This document shows positions 9,826 to 22,597 of a DNA stretch of 64,000 nucleotides, piece by piece. Each line of letters opens with the position of its first letter. The stretch's first letter is position 1. The stretch is from Centrapalus pauciflorus. Its lineage: Eukaryota; Streptophyta; Magnoliopsida; Asterales; Asteraceae. The position numbers and the translations under genes are program-made. The notes beneath the pieces are model-generated. The model had not been told where the DNA came from and did no database searches. It saw only the letters and a list, made by a program, of their open reading frames with translations. The DNA lies in the NCBI GenBank assembly GCA_020465985.1, contig JAANYP010000161.1, forward strand, positions 62,001 to 126,000, in the 5' to 3' direction.

Positions 9826-12800
9826 TTACTCCAGTACTGGTGGTCCTTCAAATATCTTTTCAAGTTCATCCCTTGTATCTTCCAATTCTTGGACTTCAAC
9901 TCTGATGAACATAAACTTGGGATCTTGAAGTTCACCTCTTTCATGAAAGCCTCTGAGCTGATCCCAGACGGCTGCTCTCCACCTGCTTGATTGCCTAAAT
10001 GAAGCTGCAATTCTGAAGGCTACAAGCTGTCTCAGATCCACCTTGTATAGATCTGATGCTCTCTGAAAAGATTTCTTCTGTGTTAAGGGATCTACAAAAA
10101 ATGCCCCCAACTCAGGCTCTTCAATTATCTTGCCTTCTTCAAACTCTACTCCACTAGGCAAGCTGTAATCAATTCCTTTCATCTCAACAGCATAGTCACC
10201 CTGTTCAATTAAGATGAGGAGTTGTTCAAGCTCAGTATCCTTCCTTGTTTTCCTGGTCTTTATTGGGTTGTGTCACATAGACACCCTCACTAACTTCTTT
10301 TGAGATCAGGCCAAGATCCTTCACTCTCTCCATCAGCTTCTTGACATATGCCCTGACAGTCTTAGCCGTTTCTGACTTAGAGTCGCTCAGAGCAACTGCC
10401 AACTCAACCCATTCCCTGTACCCCATCTGTGCAACATCAGTGTCGTCATAAGTGTCCAATTCTGGGCCTGTTACACCCATCCTGGTTATTTTTAATTTCC
10501 ACTGACTGCCTTTTCTTGATATGGGAACAGCTTTGACAATTGCTTCCTTGGCAAGCCTTCTATCAGCAACATCCTGAAACTTTTTCCTTGCCAAGTTGTC
10601 AAAATGAAATTGGGCTCTAGCAGAGGGCACTTGTGTTTTGGTCACTGAGACCTGAGTACCCTTTTCTTTTTCTGCATCCTTCTCTCCTGCTGATCCCTTA
10701 GCAGCTTCCATTAGTTTCTTTTGCACATCCATAGAGGGCATTTTGATTTTTCTTGGCTCTTGGAGAGCAAAAGATTTAGCAGCTTTAGCAGATGCTTCTT
10801 CTTTCCTTAGAGCTTCCAGGGCATGAAGCTGTTCTTCTCGGAACTCAAAGTATTTGTGCATAGGAAGACCCATTTCCTTAGCCCTGGCCTTGTGAAATTT
10901 GAGCTCTGCTGCTTTCTGCTGTTGAGGATCAACTGCTGCTTTTTCTTTTCCTTTAGCTACTGTAATAATAGCAGCTTCAGGAAATTCCTCCTATTCTTCT
11001 TCTTCTTCTTGTAAAATTAGATGCCTCCTCCTGCTGCTTGGCCTGTCCTCATGAATGAATTCATCCCCCTTAGACTGAGCAGGGTTTGGAGATTCAGCCT
11101 GAGTAGGCTAAGCAGCTTGGGAAGCACCTTCCATTGTACCTGTAGTAGATGTCCCTGCTGGTTGACCAGTGGGTATTGTAGGTACTGATTTCTCCTAAGG
11201 AGAAGAAGTTTTCTCCCCCTTAGACTTAGTCTTCGAGGCAGATGACTTCTCCCCCTTTGAAGGAGATGTACCAGCACCTTCAACACCTGGTATGCCTGAA
11301 GACACATAGTCAGCAGGCTTACCAGCACATTTGGCAACAGGCTTGGGGCCAACCAGGCTAGTCATTAAGAAAGCCAGGTTGTCCTTCACCTCTGCAAGTT
11401 GGGAAAGACAGGTTTGAAGAGAAGAGGTTTGGGTATCAGCAAGGGAAGTCAGCTTGATGATGTTCTCTCTATCAGAAGCTGTGAACAGCAAACTTTGAAG
11501 TTGTGCAAGATGTAGTTCAAGCGAATCTTGCACATCAGCAAGGTTTGATGACACAGAATTGGATAAAGAACCAATAAGTGTATTCAAGTTGGCCAGAGTG
11601 GCAGGAAGTGTGGAATTGCAAGAAGTTAGGAGAGATGACAACTGTTGAGAAATAGCTGTCAGTGAGGACACAAAGTCCGGTTGGAGTGAAAGAATTGAGG
11701 ATAGGGAGGTGAAGACAGTTTGCAGCTGTGCAGACAGTGCAAGCAGCTGTGAGGTGTTGTCAGTTCGTGGAGTGGCTGTGATGGAATCCTTGAACAAATC
11801 AAAGAATCCCTTAAGTTGTTCAGACACAGAGTCTGAAATAAGAGAAGGTAGAGAGGATATTGAGGTTTCTAAAGAACCAACTTTGTTGCTCAGCAAGGAA
11901 AGCTGATCCTTCAAAGGCAGGTCTTTAGGGGATGGAGGTGTATGAGTGGTTTCTTTGGAGTGAGTAGATGGTGATGAAGAGGATGAGGCTGGTGTATGGG
12001 GATGTGATTGAGATGGAGAGGGTATGGTAGAAAGAAGCTCCATAGCCTGGGCAAAAGTGAGGTTTCCCCGTCTGGAGGGATCAATGGGTCCTTCAGCAGT
12101 GGCAGTAGCTGCATCATCAGGAGAGGGGGTAGAGGATGGTAGCCTTTCAGACACTGCTTGTTTTGCAGCACCTTCATTAAGGCCAGTGGTTGTTCCTTCT
12201 GCAGTACCTTGGTTTAACAGTACCTCATCATGGGGAGATGGAATTTGCATTTCAACAGCAGCAGTGGTGAAACCTACTGATGGAGTTTGCATAGAAGGGG
12301 CAGCCTCACCCAAGGTATGGTATGTTCCCTGAGGTTCATCAGCTTGGGTTGTTGGTCCCTCAGCAGCTGTTTGGTGTTGAACAGCTGTATCATTGTGAGC
12401 AAAAGATTGAGGCTGATCTGCTGGTTGGTGTAAGCCAGCAGTGTGGACACCTCGTGCAGACTCAGGGTGTAAAGAAGTTTGAGGTGAGGACAGTGTGGAC
12501 TCAGTATGGAGTAGAGAGGACTCCTGTCTTTCAATATTCTCAGCCTGTTGGGAGGCTGGAATAGTTTAGGTGGCTATCTCCGTTTGTACAACTGGTTCCT
12601 GTTGGGAGGAACCAGAGGGTCTAGGCTGACTCTGGGTAGACTCATGATGGAGTGAAGCAGGCTCCAAGTGTGCTGTTCCTTCTCCCAAATTAGGAGAGGT
12701 AGCAGGGGTAGCTTCTTTTTCAACTGAACCCTGTTGAGAGGGAACAGAGGGGCTAGTTTGGGTTGTTGTGGTAGCTGGTTTCTTTTTGGCGATGGATTTG

Positions 12801-13998
12801 TGATGATATAGTATATGATATGATGTGGGTGAGGTGGGAGGGGAAAGAGGTTCAGATTGGACAGGTTGCGAGACAGGGTCAGGAACAGTGGGGTTGACCT
12901 GTTCCATGGTCTCAGATGCCACAGAGGCACCAACGACAGAGGCTTCAGGTTCAATTAATGAACCAGGGTGAGGAGCCTGCTCCCCCTCAGCCACAGAGGC
13001 TAAGGTAGCAGACTCAGGCTGAGCTGTTTTGGCCTTCTTGTGGACAGGCCCAACTTCAGTGGTTGCCAGGGTCCTTTTAACAAGCTTGGCCCTGGCTTTG
13101 GATTTTCCCTTGGGAGCAGTTTCAGGATCCACCCTCACATCAGAGGGACCTTCCACCAATCCTAACAACCTCCTCATTGGTGTTGATAGAGGAGGCTCAC
13201 TGGGTAGAACAGGAGTATAAAACACTCTATTTCCTATTACTGGAAAAACAACAGTATGAAGAAGAGGTTGAGAATGATACAGATGCTCACCACAATGATG
13301 CTTGAATATGAGGCTCAAAAACCTGGGATACCTAACAGCAGCTGGACGGTTTTCTTGTTGAACTAGGTTCCTCAAATTTAGGAAAATCCACTTAGGCATG
13401 TCCATTGTAGTCCCATCCACCAGCTGTAGGACTATTGGGATTTCATCACGGAGCACATGACCACTGAGGCAAATAGATAACTGTAGGTAGGAGACAGATC
13501 CTTCCTGAACAGCGTTGCTCCGATTTTGGGTTCTGCTACACCACAGAAGCGTAGCAAATTCCCCATTTGGTCATTTTCAGGTTGAGGCTTGTCATATGGT
13601 TCAGCAGTTGGCAGATGAAGAACCTCCCTGAGAATACCAGTCGTTATTTCAATGGTCTGAGTCCCATTGAGAATAGTGCCCTTAATGACTTTGGTGTCTG
13701 GGTTGTAGGCACAAGTATACCAAAACTCATACACCATCTCCTGGTACAGGACACCAGGAGTGGCAGTCATTGCGTAGTTCAGCGGATGAACTCTTAGAAA
13801 TTCCACCATCTGTTCATAAGCTTTCCCCACATAGTTTTTGGGAATGGTTAGGTTGGCAATGTAGTTGGTGGGCTTGATGGTCAGCATCGTGGTAACTGAT
13901 GAGTGTTTCACAACATCATCACCAACGAATACTGGAAGAAAGGGATTGTTTCTTTGAGCCATTGGTGAAGGTTTGGGATTTTGAGAAGCAGAAGACAC
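9826..13998 (-). pseudogene. Extra ORF (AORF) of element B, broken
   Basis: About 4.2 kb of minus-strand coding sequence lies between RNase H and the 3' LTR. The N-terminal domain (13998 to about 12900) has the family patterns EFWYT, ITTGILREVLHLP and RYPRFLSLIF. The middle (about 12900-11000) is rich in Ser, Pro, Thr and Gln with predicted coiled coils. The C-terminal part (10873-9826) is charged and helical, with KVDLRQLVAFRIAASF and WRAAVWDQLRGF. The annotated start is GTG at 13998; the first ATG is at codon 13. Frame changes near 13440 and 10230 and in-frame stops near 12568, 11196, 11110 and 10995 break it. No signal peptide or membrane segment is evident, so this is not a convincing envelope protein. 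Function unknown. Confidence 0.75.
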
Positions 13999-14066
13999 TT
14001 AGTCGATTTAGGGTTCTTGAGGATTTCTGGAAATAGTGAGGAAGACGAAGATGAAACAGTAGGGGG

Positions 14067-14075
14067 CATTTATAG
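14067..14075 (-). promoter_or_regulatory. TATA box upstream of the B extra ORF
   Basis: On the minus strand ACTATAAATG lies about 70 bp upstream of the AORF start and is followed by a pyrimidine-rich leader. The placement matches a plant polymerase II core promoter. The same arrangement is seen in C, D and F. Confidence 0.55.
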
Positions 14076-14284
14076 TATTTGAATGTGAGTGGGTATGAGA
14101 GAGAAATATTTGAGCGGTTGATTTGAAAAGGTCGTTAACGGAAAACGGAACAGTTGTCCATGTCAGACCGTTTGTCAGACCACTTGAGCCCTTTTTAAAC
14201 ACTAACACACGTAACCCACATTATCCGCAGTAATTAAGTTAAATAAAAACAAAAATTAAGTAACTTAATTGTGAAGAAAGGTAG

Positions 14285-14660
14285 TTAAAAACTGTTGGTC
14301 TAAGTTGTTGGTCAAACCTTTGATGAGTAGGGTCATCACAAGCTGTTCATTTTTCAAGCTGTTCACTTTTCACACTGTGCTTTCAACCTATGCTCTAATA
14401 TAAGATCAGGTTGTGTTCAATAGTTGAACAGGTTTCAGGACAATGTCTTGTAGACCAGTGTGAAGGAGTTAGCAGGGTGAAGAATAGACCAGTAGAGCAG
14501 GCTTTGACATGCAAGCTGTTATTGTTCAACCTGTTATATGCTCAAGCTGTTCAAGTTTTTCAGAAAAATGACCAAGTACAGAACATGCATAACCTGTTCT
14601 GTCTAAGCTGTTCTGAGAAACTTGAGCAGTGTGAGACATACAAAGTATTAGACCTTTGAG
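14285..14660 (-). repeat. Spacer of B with CTGTTC/GAACAG motif array
   Basis: The noncoding spacer between RNase H and the extra ORF promoter holds about ten variants of AAGCTGTTC, AACCTGTTC, CAGGTT and TGAACAG. The same motifs occur in the B LTRs (about 9130-9330 and 20170-20300). I see no coding potential here. Confidence 0.6.
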
Positions 14661-14665
14661 GACAC

Positions 14666-17600
14666 TTAGTCACTCCTGTTTAACATGCCCAGCTTGCTGA
14701 CAAGGTAATTAAACCTGGTTTCATCAAGAGGTTTGGTGAAAATGTCTGCAAGCTGTTCACTAGTGGAAACAAAACTTAACTCCACATTACCTTTCTGAAT
14801 GTGATCCCTGATGAAATGATGTCTGACCTCAGTATGCTTTGTTCTTGAATGAAATACTGGATTATTGGAAATATTGCACTTGTGTTATCACACAGAATAG
14901 GAGTTTTCCTATACACAAGCCCATAGTCTTCAAGCCGATGCTACATCCACAGAATCTTCCCACAGCGGCTTCCAGCAGCAATGTACTCAGCTTAAGCAGT
15001 AGAAGTAGACACTGAATTCTGCTTCTTGCTACACCAACTTATCAACTTACCACCAACGAGTTGACATCCACTTGTTGTGCTTTTCCTATCTAGCCTGCGG
15101 CCTGCAAAATCAAAATCTGAATAACCTGTTAGTTCAAGGCTTCAGTCTTTGGGATACCAAAGACCCAAACCTGATGTGCCCTTCAGGTATCTTAAGATTC
15201 TTTTAACAGCAGCTTTATGAGATTCCTTTGGATCAGCTTGGAACCTAGCGCACAAACAGGTGGCAAACATAATATTAGGTCTACTAGCAGTTAAATATAG
15301 CAAGCTCCCAATCATACCTCTATAAGCTGTTACTGAAACAGCTTTGCCACGGGCATCAGCATCCAATTTTACATTGGTTGCCATTGGGGTTTTAATAGGA
15401 GAACTTTGATCAAATTTAAACTTTCTCAAGAGATCTAAAGTATACTTTCTTTGATTTATAAAAATTCCAGTTGAGTTTTGTTTAACCTGTAATCCTAAAA
15501 AGAAAGTAAGTCCCCCCATCATACTCATTTCATATTTGGATTTCATGAGTAATGAAAAATTCTTGCATAACTGCTCATCGGTAGAACCAAATATTATGTC
15601 ATCCACATAAATTTGAACAAGCATAATATCAGACTTCACCTTCTTTATGAACATTGTGGTATCCACTTTACCTCTGGAATACCCAATGCTCATAAGGAAT
15701 TCAGTAAGAGTGTCATACTAGGCTCTAGGGGCTTGTTTGAGACCATAGAGAGCTTTGTCCAACTTATAGACAAAACCTGGATGTTGTTCATTTTCAAAAC
15801 CTGGAGGCTGCTTGACATAAACTACTTCTTGCAGCTTCCCATTCAAAAATGCACTCTTCACATCCATTTGAAATACCTTAATGCTCTTATGAGCAGCGTA
15901 GGCTAGAGACAAATGAATTGCTTCTAGCCTGGCCACAGGAGCAAATGTCTCATCATAGTCAATTCCTTCCTCCTGTCTATAACCCTGAGCAACCAGTCTT
16001 GCCTTATTTCTAATAACATGACCTTGCTCATCCATCTTATTCCTGAAAACCCATTTAGTGCCAATTATAGTTTTACCTTTAGGAGCAGGGACCAACTTCC
16101 ATACCTTGTTTCTCTCAAACTGATTGAGTTCTTCTTGCATGGCAGTGATCCAATTGGCATCTTTTAGTGCTTCATCCACCTTCTTTGGCTCCATTAGTGA
16201 AACAAAACTAGAGAACACACAGAAGTTCCCTAAGCTGTCCCACCTTGTTTGTACCCCTTTGTTGATGTCACCAATTATTTGATCATTGGGGTGACATCTG
16301 ATCCACTTAGGATCATTTTTCAATGATGATTCTCCTGAGTTGTTGACACCTTCAGCAGGTCCTGTTGAGCAGCTCTCAAGATTTTCAGACACACTGTTGT
16401 CTTGAGCCTGTTCACTCGTTGAACATGACTGACCACTGTTGAACATATCAGCAGAGGATCCAGGAAAATCAACATAGATTGGTTCAGGACATGTAGTTGT
16501 AATTAAGTCAGTACACTTATTCACACAGGGTGTATTGACATAATCATCATCATGTCCATCATGATTAACAGGTTCCACACTGGATGTAGTGGAATCTTTT
16601 GAGTCCTCTTCATTGTTGGAATGCATGAGATCATCAAAGTTGAATTCTCCTGAAACTGATTCAGGAACTGCTTTGGTGGAGGCATTCCTGGACTCTTCAA
16701 AGGTGACATTGATAGATTCATCTATCACCTTTCTTTTGGTGTTGTACACTCTGTAGGCTTTGGAGATAGCAGAGTAGCCAACAAACACACCTTCATCAGC
16801 TTTTGGTTCAAACTTTTCCAGATGATCCCTTTGATTCAGAATGAAGCAAGGACATCCAAACACATGGAAGTAGCTAATATTTGGCCTTCTCCCTTTGAGC
16901 AGCTCATAGGGAGTCTTGTTGAACCTTTTCACCACTAAGGATTTGTTTTGGGTGAAGCAAGCAGTGTTGACAGCTTCATCACAGAATGATGAAGGTAAAC
17001 CTGATGCACACAGCATGGTTCTAGCAGCTTCAACGAGGGTTCTGTTTCTCCTTTCACCAACTCCATTTTGTTGTGGAGTTCTTACGTCTGAAAAGTTTTG
17101 TGAGATCCCTTTTTCTTCACAGAAGTCTTCAAGAGTATTGTTTCTTAACTCAGTACCATGATCACTTCTAAGCTGCTTTACTTGAGCAGAGTTCACTTCC
17201 ATCTTTTTGATAAATCCAATAATTTCTCTAGCAGCCTCTCCTTTGCTCTTCAAGAAGATTACCCATGTAAACTTGGAGAACTCATCCACCATTACTAGAG
17301 TGTATCTTCTTCCTCCAAGACTTGGGACATTAACAGGACCAAACAAGTCCATGTGGATTAAGAAGAGAGGAGTATCAATAGAAAAATTGTGCTTGGATTT
17401 AAAAGATGATTTCCTCTGCTTGCCTTTTTTACAAGCTGTGCAGAGTTTATCCTTAACAAAAGCCATGGAAGGCAAACCTGTTGCCAACTCTTTCTTACAG
17501 AGTTTGTTGATGTTCTTGAAGTTCAGGTGTGACAGCCTTTTGTGTCATAACCAGTTTAGGTCTGCATTTGTTCTTGTGAGAAAACATGTTTCAGTTGTGG

Positions 17601-18308
17601 GATCAGCAGATTGCATATCCACAACATATACACCTTTCTTCCGTTGAGCACACAGCACCACTTTGCCTTGGGAATCCAATATGTAACCTAGGTGCTCATC
17701 AAAGTTAACCTTGTAGCCAGCATCACACAGTTGGCTTATGCTGACAAGGTTATGTTTTAGTCCAACCACATAGGCTACTCTTTTGAACACTGCAGCACCA
17801 GCTTTAAGAGTTCCATATCCCTCAGTGGATCCCTGTACATTGTCCCCAAAGGTGAGTTTTGGCCCTTTTTCAAGCCTGAGATCACTCAGCAGGTTCTTAC
17901 AACCTGTCATGTGCCCTGAGCAGCCACTGTCCAAGTACCAAACCTGGGATGATTGTTTTTCCTTATACATCATTGTAGGATTCCAGTTCTCCAAGCTGCT
18001 GAAACTTTCAGCTTCAGCCAAGTCTTGTTTGAAGTTGCTTGTTGATGGGACATCAGTGTTGGCCATCAGACATTGATTGTCTTCTTCATCTGATGATGAA
18101 TCAGACTCCTCCCAGTCACAAGTCTCTGCCATGAGTCCCTTTTGCCGGTTGGAAACCACTGAGTTTTCCAACTTTCTCAGCTTAGCCATGGCCATAAGGT
18201 ACTTAACCCTATAGCCATCATCCCTGTTTGTCTTGTCTGGTTTACATGATTGACCAACAGCTTTTGACACACAGTCAGCAGCTATATGGCCAGGTTTGCC
18301 ACATTTGA
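14666..18308 (-). pseudogene. pol: Element B pol with premature stops
   Basis: The frame runs from a zinc knuckle missing its first Cys codon (TGA at about 18306) through protease DSGCSGHMTG (about 17895-17945), the GAG-pre-integrase block, integrase (SDHGTE near 17150-17175, ERRNRTLVEAAR), RT (YVDDIIFGS near 15589-15615) and RNase H, ending at TAA 14666-14668. Further in-frame stops: TGA at a tryptophan of the pre-integrase block (near 17550), TAG at the tryptophan of APRAWYD (near 15718), TGA near 15140, TAA in the RNase H AEAEY motif (near 14995) and TAG near 14945. Several are G-to-A or C-to-T changes. Gag and pol share one frame here with no junction stop or intron, unlike A and C. Confidence 0.87.
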
Positions 18309-18309
18309 A

Positions 18310-19191
18310 TCACTCAGCTTTGGACTTATCAAATGCCTTCTTTTTGACAGCACTTGAACTTCCCTGCAGCATGTTTCTTCCAAACCTTTTCTTGTTGAAC
18401 CTTTTGACAAGCATGGCTACCATTTGCTCATCGTCCAGTTCAGCAAGATCTGCATTGTCTTCCTCATCAGACACTTCCTCCTTATCATCAGTCTGTTGAT
18501 CAGGTTGAGTGAACACATCACCCACCTGACTTACAGGTTGTCTCACACTGGCCACAAAGGCTGCACCTCTCTTAGACATTTCCAAGGCATTTCTGTTCTG
18601 TTTCCTTGACTGCTCATCATTCAGTAAGGATCCATACAGGTTGACAAGATCCATACTTCTGATGGTACCTGAATTCCTTAAGATTGTAGAAAAATAATTC
18701 CATTCTTCAGGCAGGATGTCTAAGAATTTGTTCACCAGAGTCAGGCTGTCCTTGGTGATCCCAACAGCTTTGAGATCATTAATAAGAGCAGTAAACCTGG
18801 TGTAGGTTTCTGTGAGAGTCTCTTTTGGTTTTGCAAAGAAGAGTTCATACTGTCTAACAAGATTGTTAATCCTGTTATCCAGTGTTATTGTGGGTCCATC
18901 ATAGACGGTACACAAAGTGTCCCACATTTCCTTTGCAGTCTTCATCTTCTCAACCTGTTTGAACACATCATCAGGGAGAGAGATAACCAGGTTATTCCTG
19001 GCCTTTGCATCCAGAGCCACCAATCTTTTGTCTTCATCAGACCATTGAGCTATTGCTTTCTCAAAGGTTCTGATTTCAGGAGCAGCTCCTTCAACCACTG
19101 GAGTTATAGTAGTAACAGAGGTTGGCACATAAGGACCCTCCATTACTATCTCTGGTAGTTGTACATCCAGATTCTCTAAATAGAGCATCAT
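18310..19191 (-). pseudogene. gag: Element B gag (UBN2-type), truncated by stops
   Basis: The open block of 293 codons has the retrotransposon gag fold signatures TAKEMWDTL, TRFTALINDLKAVG and LDILPEEWN, an acidic stretch, and a basic end leading into a zinc knuckle. The knuckle's first Cys position is a TGA. Homologous coding sequence extends upstream of 19191 to about 19262, interrupted by TAG at 19228-19230, so the ATG at 19191 is probably internal. The family normally begins shortly after the primer site. Without the zinc knuckle this Gag would lack its nucleic-acid binding module unless the stop is read through. Confidence 0.8.
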
Positions 19192-19340
19192 TCTGCACTT
19201 CCAGCAAGAGAAGTTCTGATGATTAAACTATGGAGGTTTGCCCATTGACCCATTGTCATAGTATGAGGAATTTGCAGCACTGTTGTCTATGGAAACTTTG
19301 GGATAATGAGAGATCTTAGAGATGACACACACTCTAAACT

Positions 19341-19352
19341 GCTCTGATACCA
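19341..19352 (-). promoter_or_regulatory. Primer binding site of B (initiator tRNA-Met)
   Basis: The minus strand reads TGGTATCAGAGC, two bases inside the 5' LTR end. It is identical to the sites of A and C. Confidence 0.92.
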
Positions 19353-19354
19353 GT

Positions 19355-20468
19355 TGTAGGTCCCGAGAGGTTTCCCAAGTATATAGCCTTAAGCTTTAGA
19401 GGGGGGGTGAATACAGCAATTTAAAAACTACACACTATTTTCTCAATGTTTGTATGTATTATCAACAATTGTTAAATACAAACAAGCTTGACTGCGGAAA
19501 AGTTCAAGCTGAGATGACAGATACAACACTATGTTAACTAGTCTAAGACAAACTTAAACTAGTTACAATGAATACACTCACTAAGAATCACTCACTGTGT
19601 TTACAAGACTCAGAAGGACAGCTTGAATAAGAACAACTTAAGCACAAAGCGCTGTTTTATTCAATTAGACTTGCATGCATGAAAAGACACACTCTAATGC
19701 ACGTTCTGATTTCACACTCTTGGCTCAGCACTTAGCTATCTGCTTAATCTTTCAATCCTTGGAAGTTTCCTTTTATGCTCACTTAGAGGATCTAAGTGAA
19801 GCTTCTTCATTGGACGAAAGGAAAAAGGTGGAATGTCTTGTTGAAAAGACAACATAACTTTTCTGCACATTCTGAAAAGGAAACATGCCTTCATGTTGCA
19901 GAACTTTTGTCTTTTCTCCTTATCTACTGTTGCATAGGCTTTAACTAAATAAGGAATGTCAACTTTGCGTCTTTCTTCCTTTGTTAAGGCCTATTTTTAT
20001 ATAAGAAAAGGTCTGTCACCCTTTTTCAAATATCCTTTTGTCTTCATGTGACAGAACAGCTTGGGCAGGCTGAGCAGTTCTGTTTTCCACTTTGTCTTCG
20101 ACTTTGTAAACTAATCTTGTAGCCAAAAACAATACTTGAGGACACGGAAACATATTTCATAAAGTGTTTTAGCCTGGTCACAAAGAACAGAACACTTGTA
20201 AACTGCCCAAGCTGCTCACCAGTGTAGAGCAGCGTAGACAGTTTATGTCCAGCCTGTTCAGCAGACTGAACAGCTTGGACAAACTGCCTTTGTTGCAACA
20301 CATGCAACACATAGAACAACTTTAACTGATATTGCAAATCACTTTACAGGTTTCATTAAGGCATAAACAAGCCTTAAATTATACCTTTCAAGTGCATCAA
20401 CAGGTTTGATTAAGAATCTCCCCCTTAGATGCAGAACAGTTTTGACTGAGGCCTTTTTGTGCCTAACA
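19355..20468 (-). repeat. 5' LTR of element B
   Basis: The 1114 bp LTR starts TGTAGG and ends TAACA on the plus strand and is nearly identical to 8326-9465. The target duplication GGATC follows at 20469. Confidence 0.94.
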
Positions 20469-20473
20469 GGATC
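20469..20473. repeat. Target site duplication of element B, right copy
   Basis: GGATC matches 8321-8325 exactly. Confidence 0.9.
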
Positions 20474-22592
20474 ATCCTGATCATCATGTTTTCTTTTGGT
20501 GCATTGGGCGGAGACGTGGCAGATACCTTGGCTTGAAGATCCAGATGCCTTGTTGGTGAACTAACAGATCCTCTTGGCTGGAGGATCCAGATGCCTCGTT
20601 GTTAAGGATTTTAAGGATTAAGGCGTCGGTGGAAGAGGGATGGTAGGTTTGGCATCATCAAGCGTTGGGATGGTAGGTTTGGCTTGCTGTTGAGTCATGA
20701 ATGTGTACATGTCGCGCGGTTGCTGCTACGTGAGGGCCTTTAACTCTGCGAAATACGATTCGGACACGAACTCCTTGTGTAACCCAGAGCCACTTAGGCT
20801 TTGCGTTTGCATCGAGGTAGTCTCAGAAGAGATCCCTTAATGGGCATTGTTCACGGTTGGAGGTGATGTGGCCGTGATAGGACTTCCACTCAGCATCACC
20901 GAAGCACTTGTAGTGTGCACGACTCCGAGTGTTCCAGAAACGTCACTCAGACATTACGTGTGAAGTGACTCGATTGTCCTAGCGAAAGATATATCGTGTG
21001 CAATAGGCTCAAGGCTCGATTGTGCAATGAATGAAGTCGGTGATAGGGGCTCTTGCCGACCTATTTCAATATTAGCAAACTCCAAATGAGTTGTCGATAG
21101 AGGATGTGCTAATTCCCCGTGAGAAGATGAAACACCGTCATGTTGAGAAGTCGTTGAGTGGGCGGGAGGGGTATGTGCATCCACCACTGGGCTGGTGACG
21201 GCTTCGTCAATATCGATACCCAACACAGGGCACTTGTAGCTGATGTGAGAGACGGACTTATAGTAGGCTGGGCACTTTCAACTATGGTCCTGACTCCCCT
21301 CTCAACTCTTGATAATTTCCCGCAAAGTTGCGAGAGTACGAGTTGGAATTGGGGCCGGGGGAGTTACATCATCATCATCATCATCATCATCATTATTATC
21401 ATCATCATTTGGAGACGGAGCAGATGGAATTCTAACTAGAGATAAGTGAATTGATTGAGTATCCTCACTCCCACTTTCTCTTTCATCGGCCTCAGGCTGT
21501 CTACCCGCATCATCCCTCACTTTAATATTTTCTCTCTCGACTCCCCCTAAACCTAACATCTCGAGTTGAGCTCCTTGGACAGGCTCAGCCAGTTCTGGCT
21601 GGGCCATAGAAGCACCTAATCTCTCTCTAAAATCCCTAAGCGCCTGAGACTCGGGATAGATGAATGCTAGAAGTTCTTCGGTCAAAGGCATGATCAGGAT
21701 CCCTGGTGCGGTGATTGGATCATGAAAGTATTTTAATCTAGAAGTCCCGTACATGTATCTCATTGTCTCTCCGCCTGATCTCAAGAATCTTGGACATGCA
21801 ATAAGTGATGATCATTTGCAGAAATCATTGAGCAGGAACAAATTTTCTGGCACGCCGCGTTCCTTTGGCCTGAATGACTTTGATCAATTTTGTCCACAGT
21901 GTCCATGCATAGTTGTGATGGCAGTTGTAGGAAACACTATAGAAGATGTGGAGGATTCGGAGACTGGCACAATCGGTTCCAATGGCCTTGACTGTTAGGC
22001 ACCGATCAAGAATCGAGTACATATAATACCACGACCCTAACAATCGTCATATGTAAAAATGAGAAACCTTTTCAAGGGATCCATCATACCCCAGTTGATG
22101 GATTTCTTGACATAATTACTCCTCCGAGAGCTCTTTGTCATAATCTGGTTTCCAAGGAAAATCTCTGCGACGAGGAAGCTGCAGGATGTCTCCGAACTTT
22201 GGAATGGTATTTCCACAGAATGACCATTGTTAAGTTCTGGATGGTAGGTAAGAGTGTTCCAGAACTGTAGGAGATACACTTGCGGAGTACGAGGCCTTGT
22301 GCGGCTAGAGTGGGCATATGAGATTGTGTGGCCCAAAAGGATTTCCTCAACGACTCGGTTTGAGAGATGTAGGTCTAGGTCTTCTTCGTTTTTGTTCAAG
22401 AATACAGGGTCAAGAAAGAAGTTGTTGGGTTTTATTTCGAGCATTAGTTGTTTGGGAAAAATTTGCTCTGAGGCTCGAGGAGTGTGGGAAAAGGATCTTG
22501 AGGTGAGTTCCTGATCAGATTAATGGTAAGGTACAGAGTGTTGAGCTCTTGGTGGAGGTACTTTTTCTCCAGAATGCGATTGAGATGCCATT
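20474..22592 (-). pseudogene. 5' part of the extra ORF (AORF) of element D
   Basis: The likely start is ATG at 22590-22592, five bases after a splice-acceptor-like CATAG. The frame reaches an early TAA after about 24 codons, then 22444-22037 carries the N-terminal domain with PQVYLLQFWNTL. Shifted blocks follow. One at about 22040-21825 has KGTRRARKFVPAQ then FLQMIITYCM, aligning with TKRGQKYIPLQHFLQLIVKYAM of C. Others are 21784-21302 (acidic, poly-Asp) and 21226-20954. The ORF continues at 8320 after removal of B. It is the same protein family as the extra ORFs of B, C, F and G and is broken by several frameshifts and stops. No known enzymatic motif is visible. Confidence 0.7.
21366..21410 (-). 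repeat. Trinucleotide microsatellite (ATC/GAT)n inside the D extra ORF
   Basis: About 14 CAT/TAT units encode a poly-Asp tract on the minus strand within an already acidic region of the protein. It is an ordinary slippage-prone repeat. Confidence 0.9.
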
Positions 22593-22597
22593 GTACC

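Larger units (their letters stand above)
8326..20468 (-). mobile_element. Element B: complete 12.1 kb Sirevirus-like Ty1/copia element, coding regions decayed
   Basis: Two LTRs of about 1.1 kb (8326-9465 and 19355-20468), a GGATC target duplication, a tRNA-Met primer site and a polypurine tract define a structurally complete minus-strand copy. The internal order is gag, protease, integrase, RT, RNase H, a promoter-like spacer and a 4.2 kb extra ORF. The LTRs differ by roughly 2 percent over the first 200 bp compared by eye, plus two length differences (a G-run and a short duplication near 9170), so insertion was fairly recent. At least six in-frame stops in gag-pol and several breaks in the extra ORF make it non-autonomous. 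It interrupts the extra ORF of D. Confidence 0.93.

Noticed and set aside
9826..13998. Calling the extra ORFs envelope genes
   Set aside because: No signal peptide, fusion peptide or transmembrane helix is visible in any copy; 'env-like' would only describe position.
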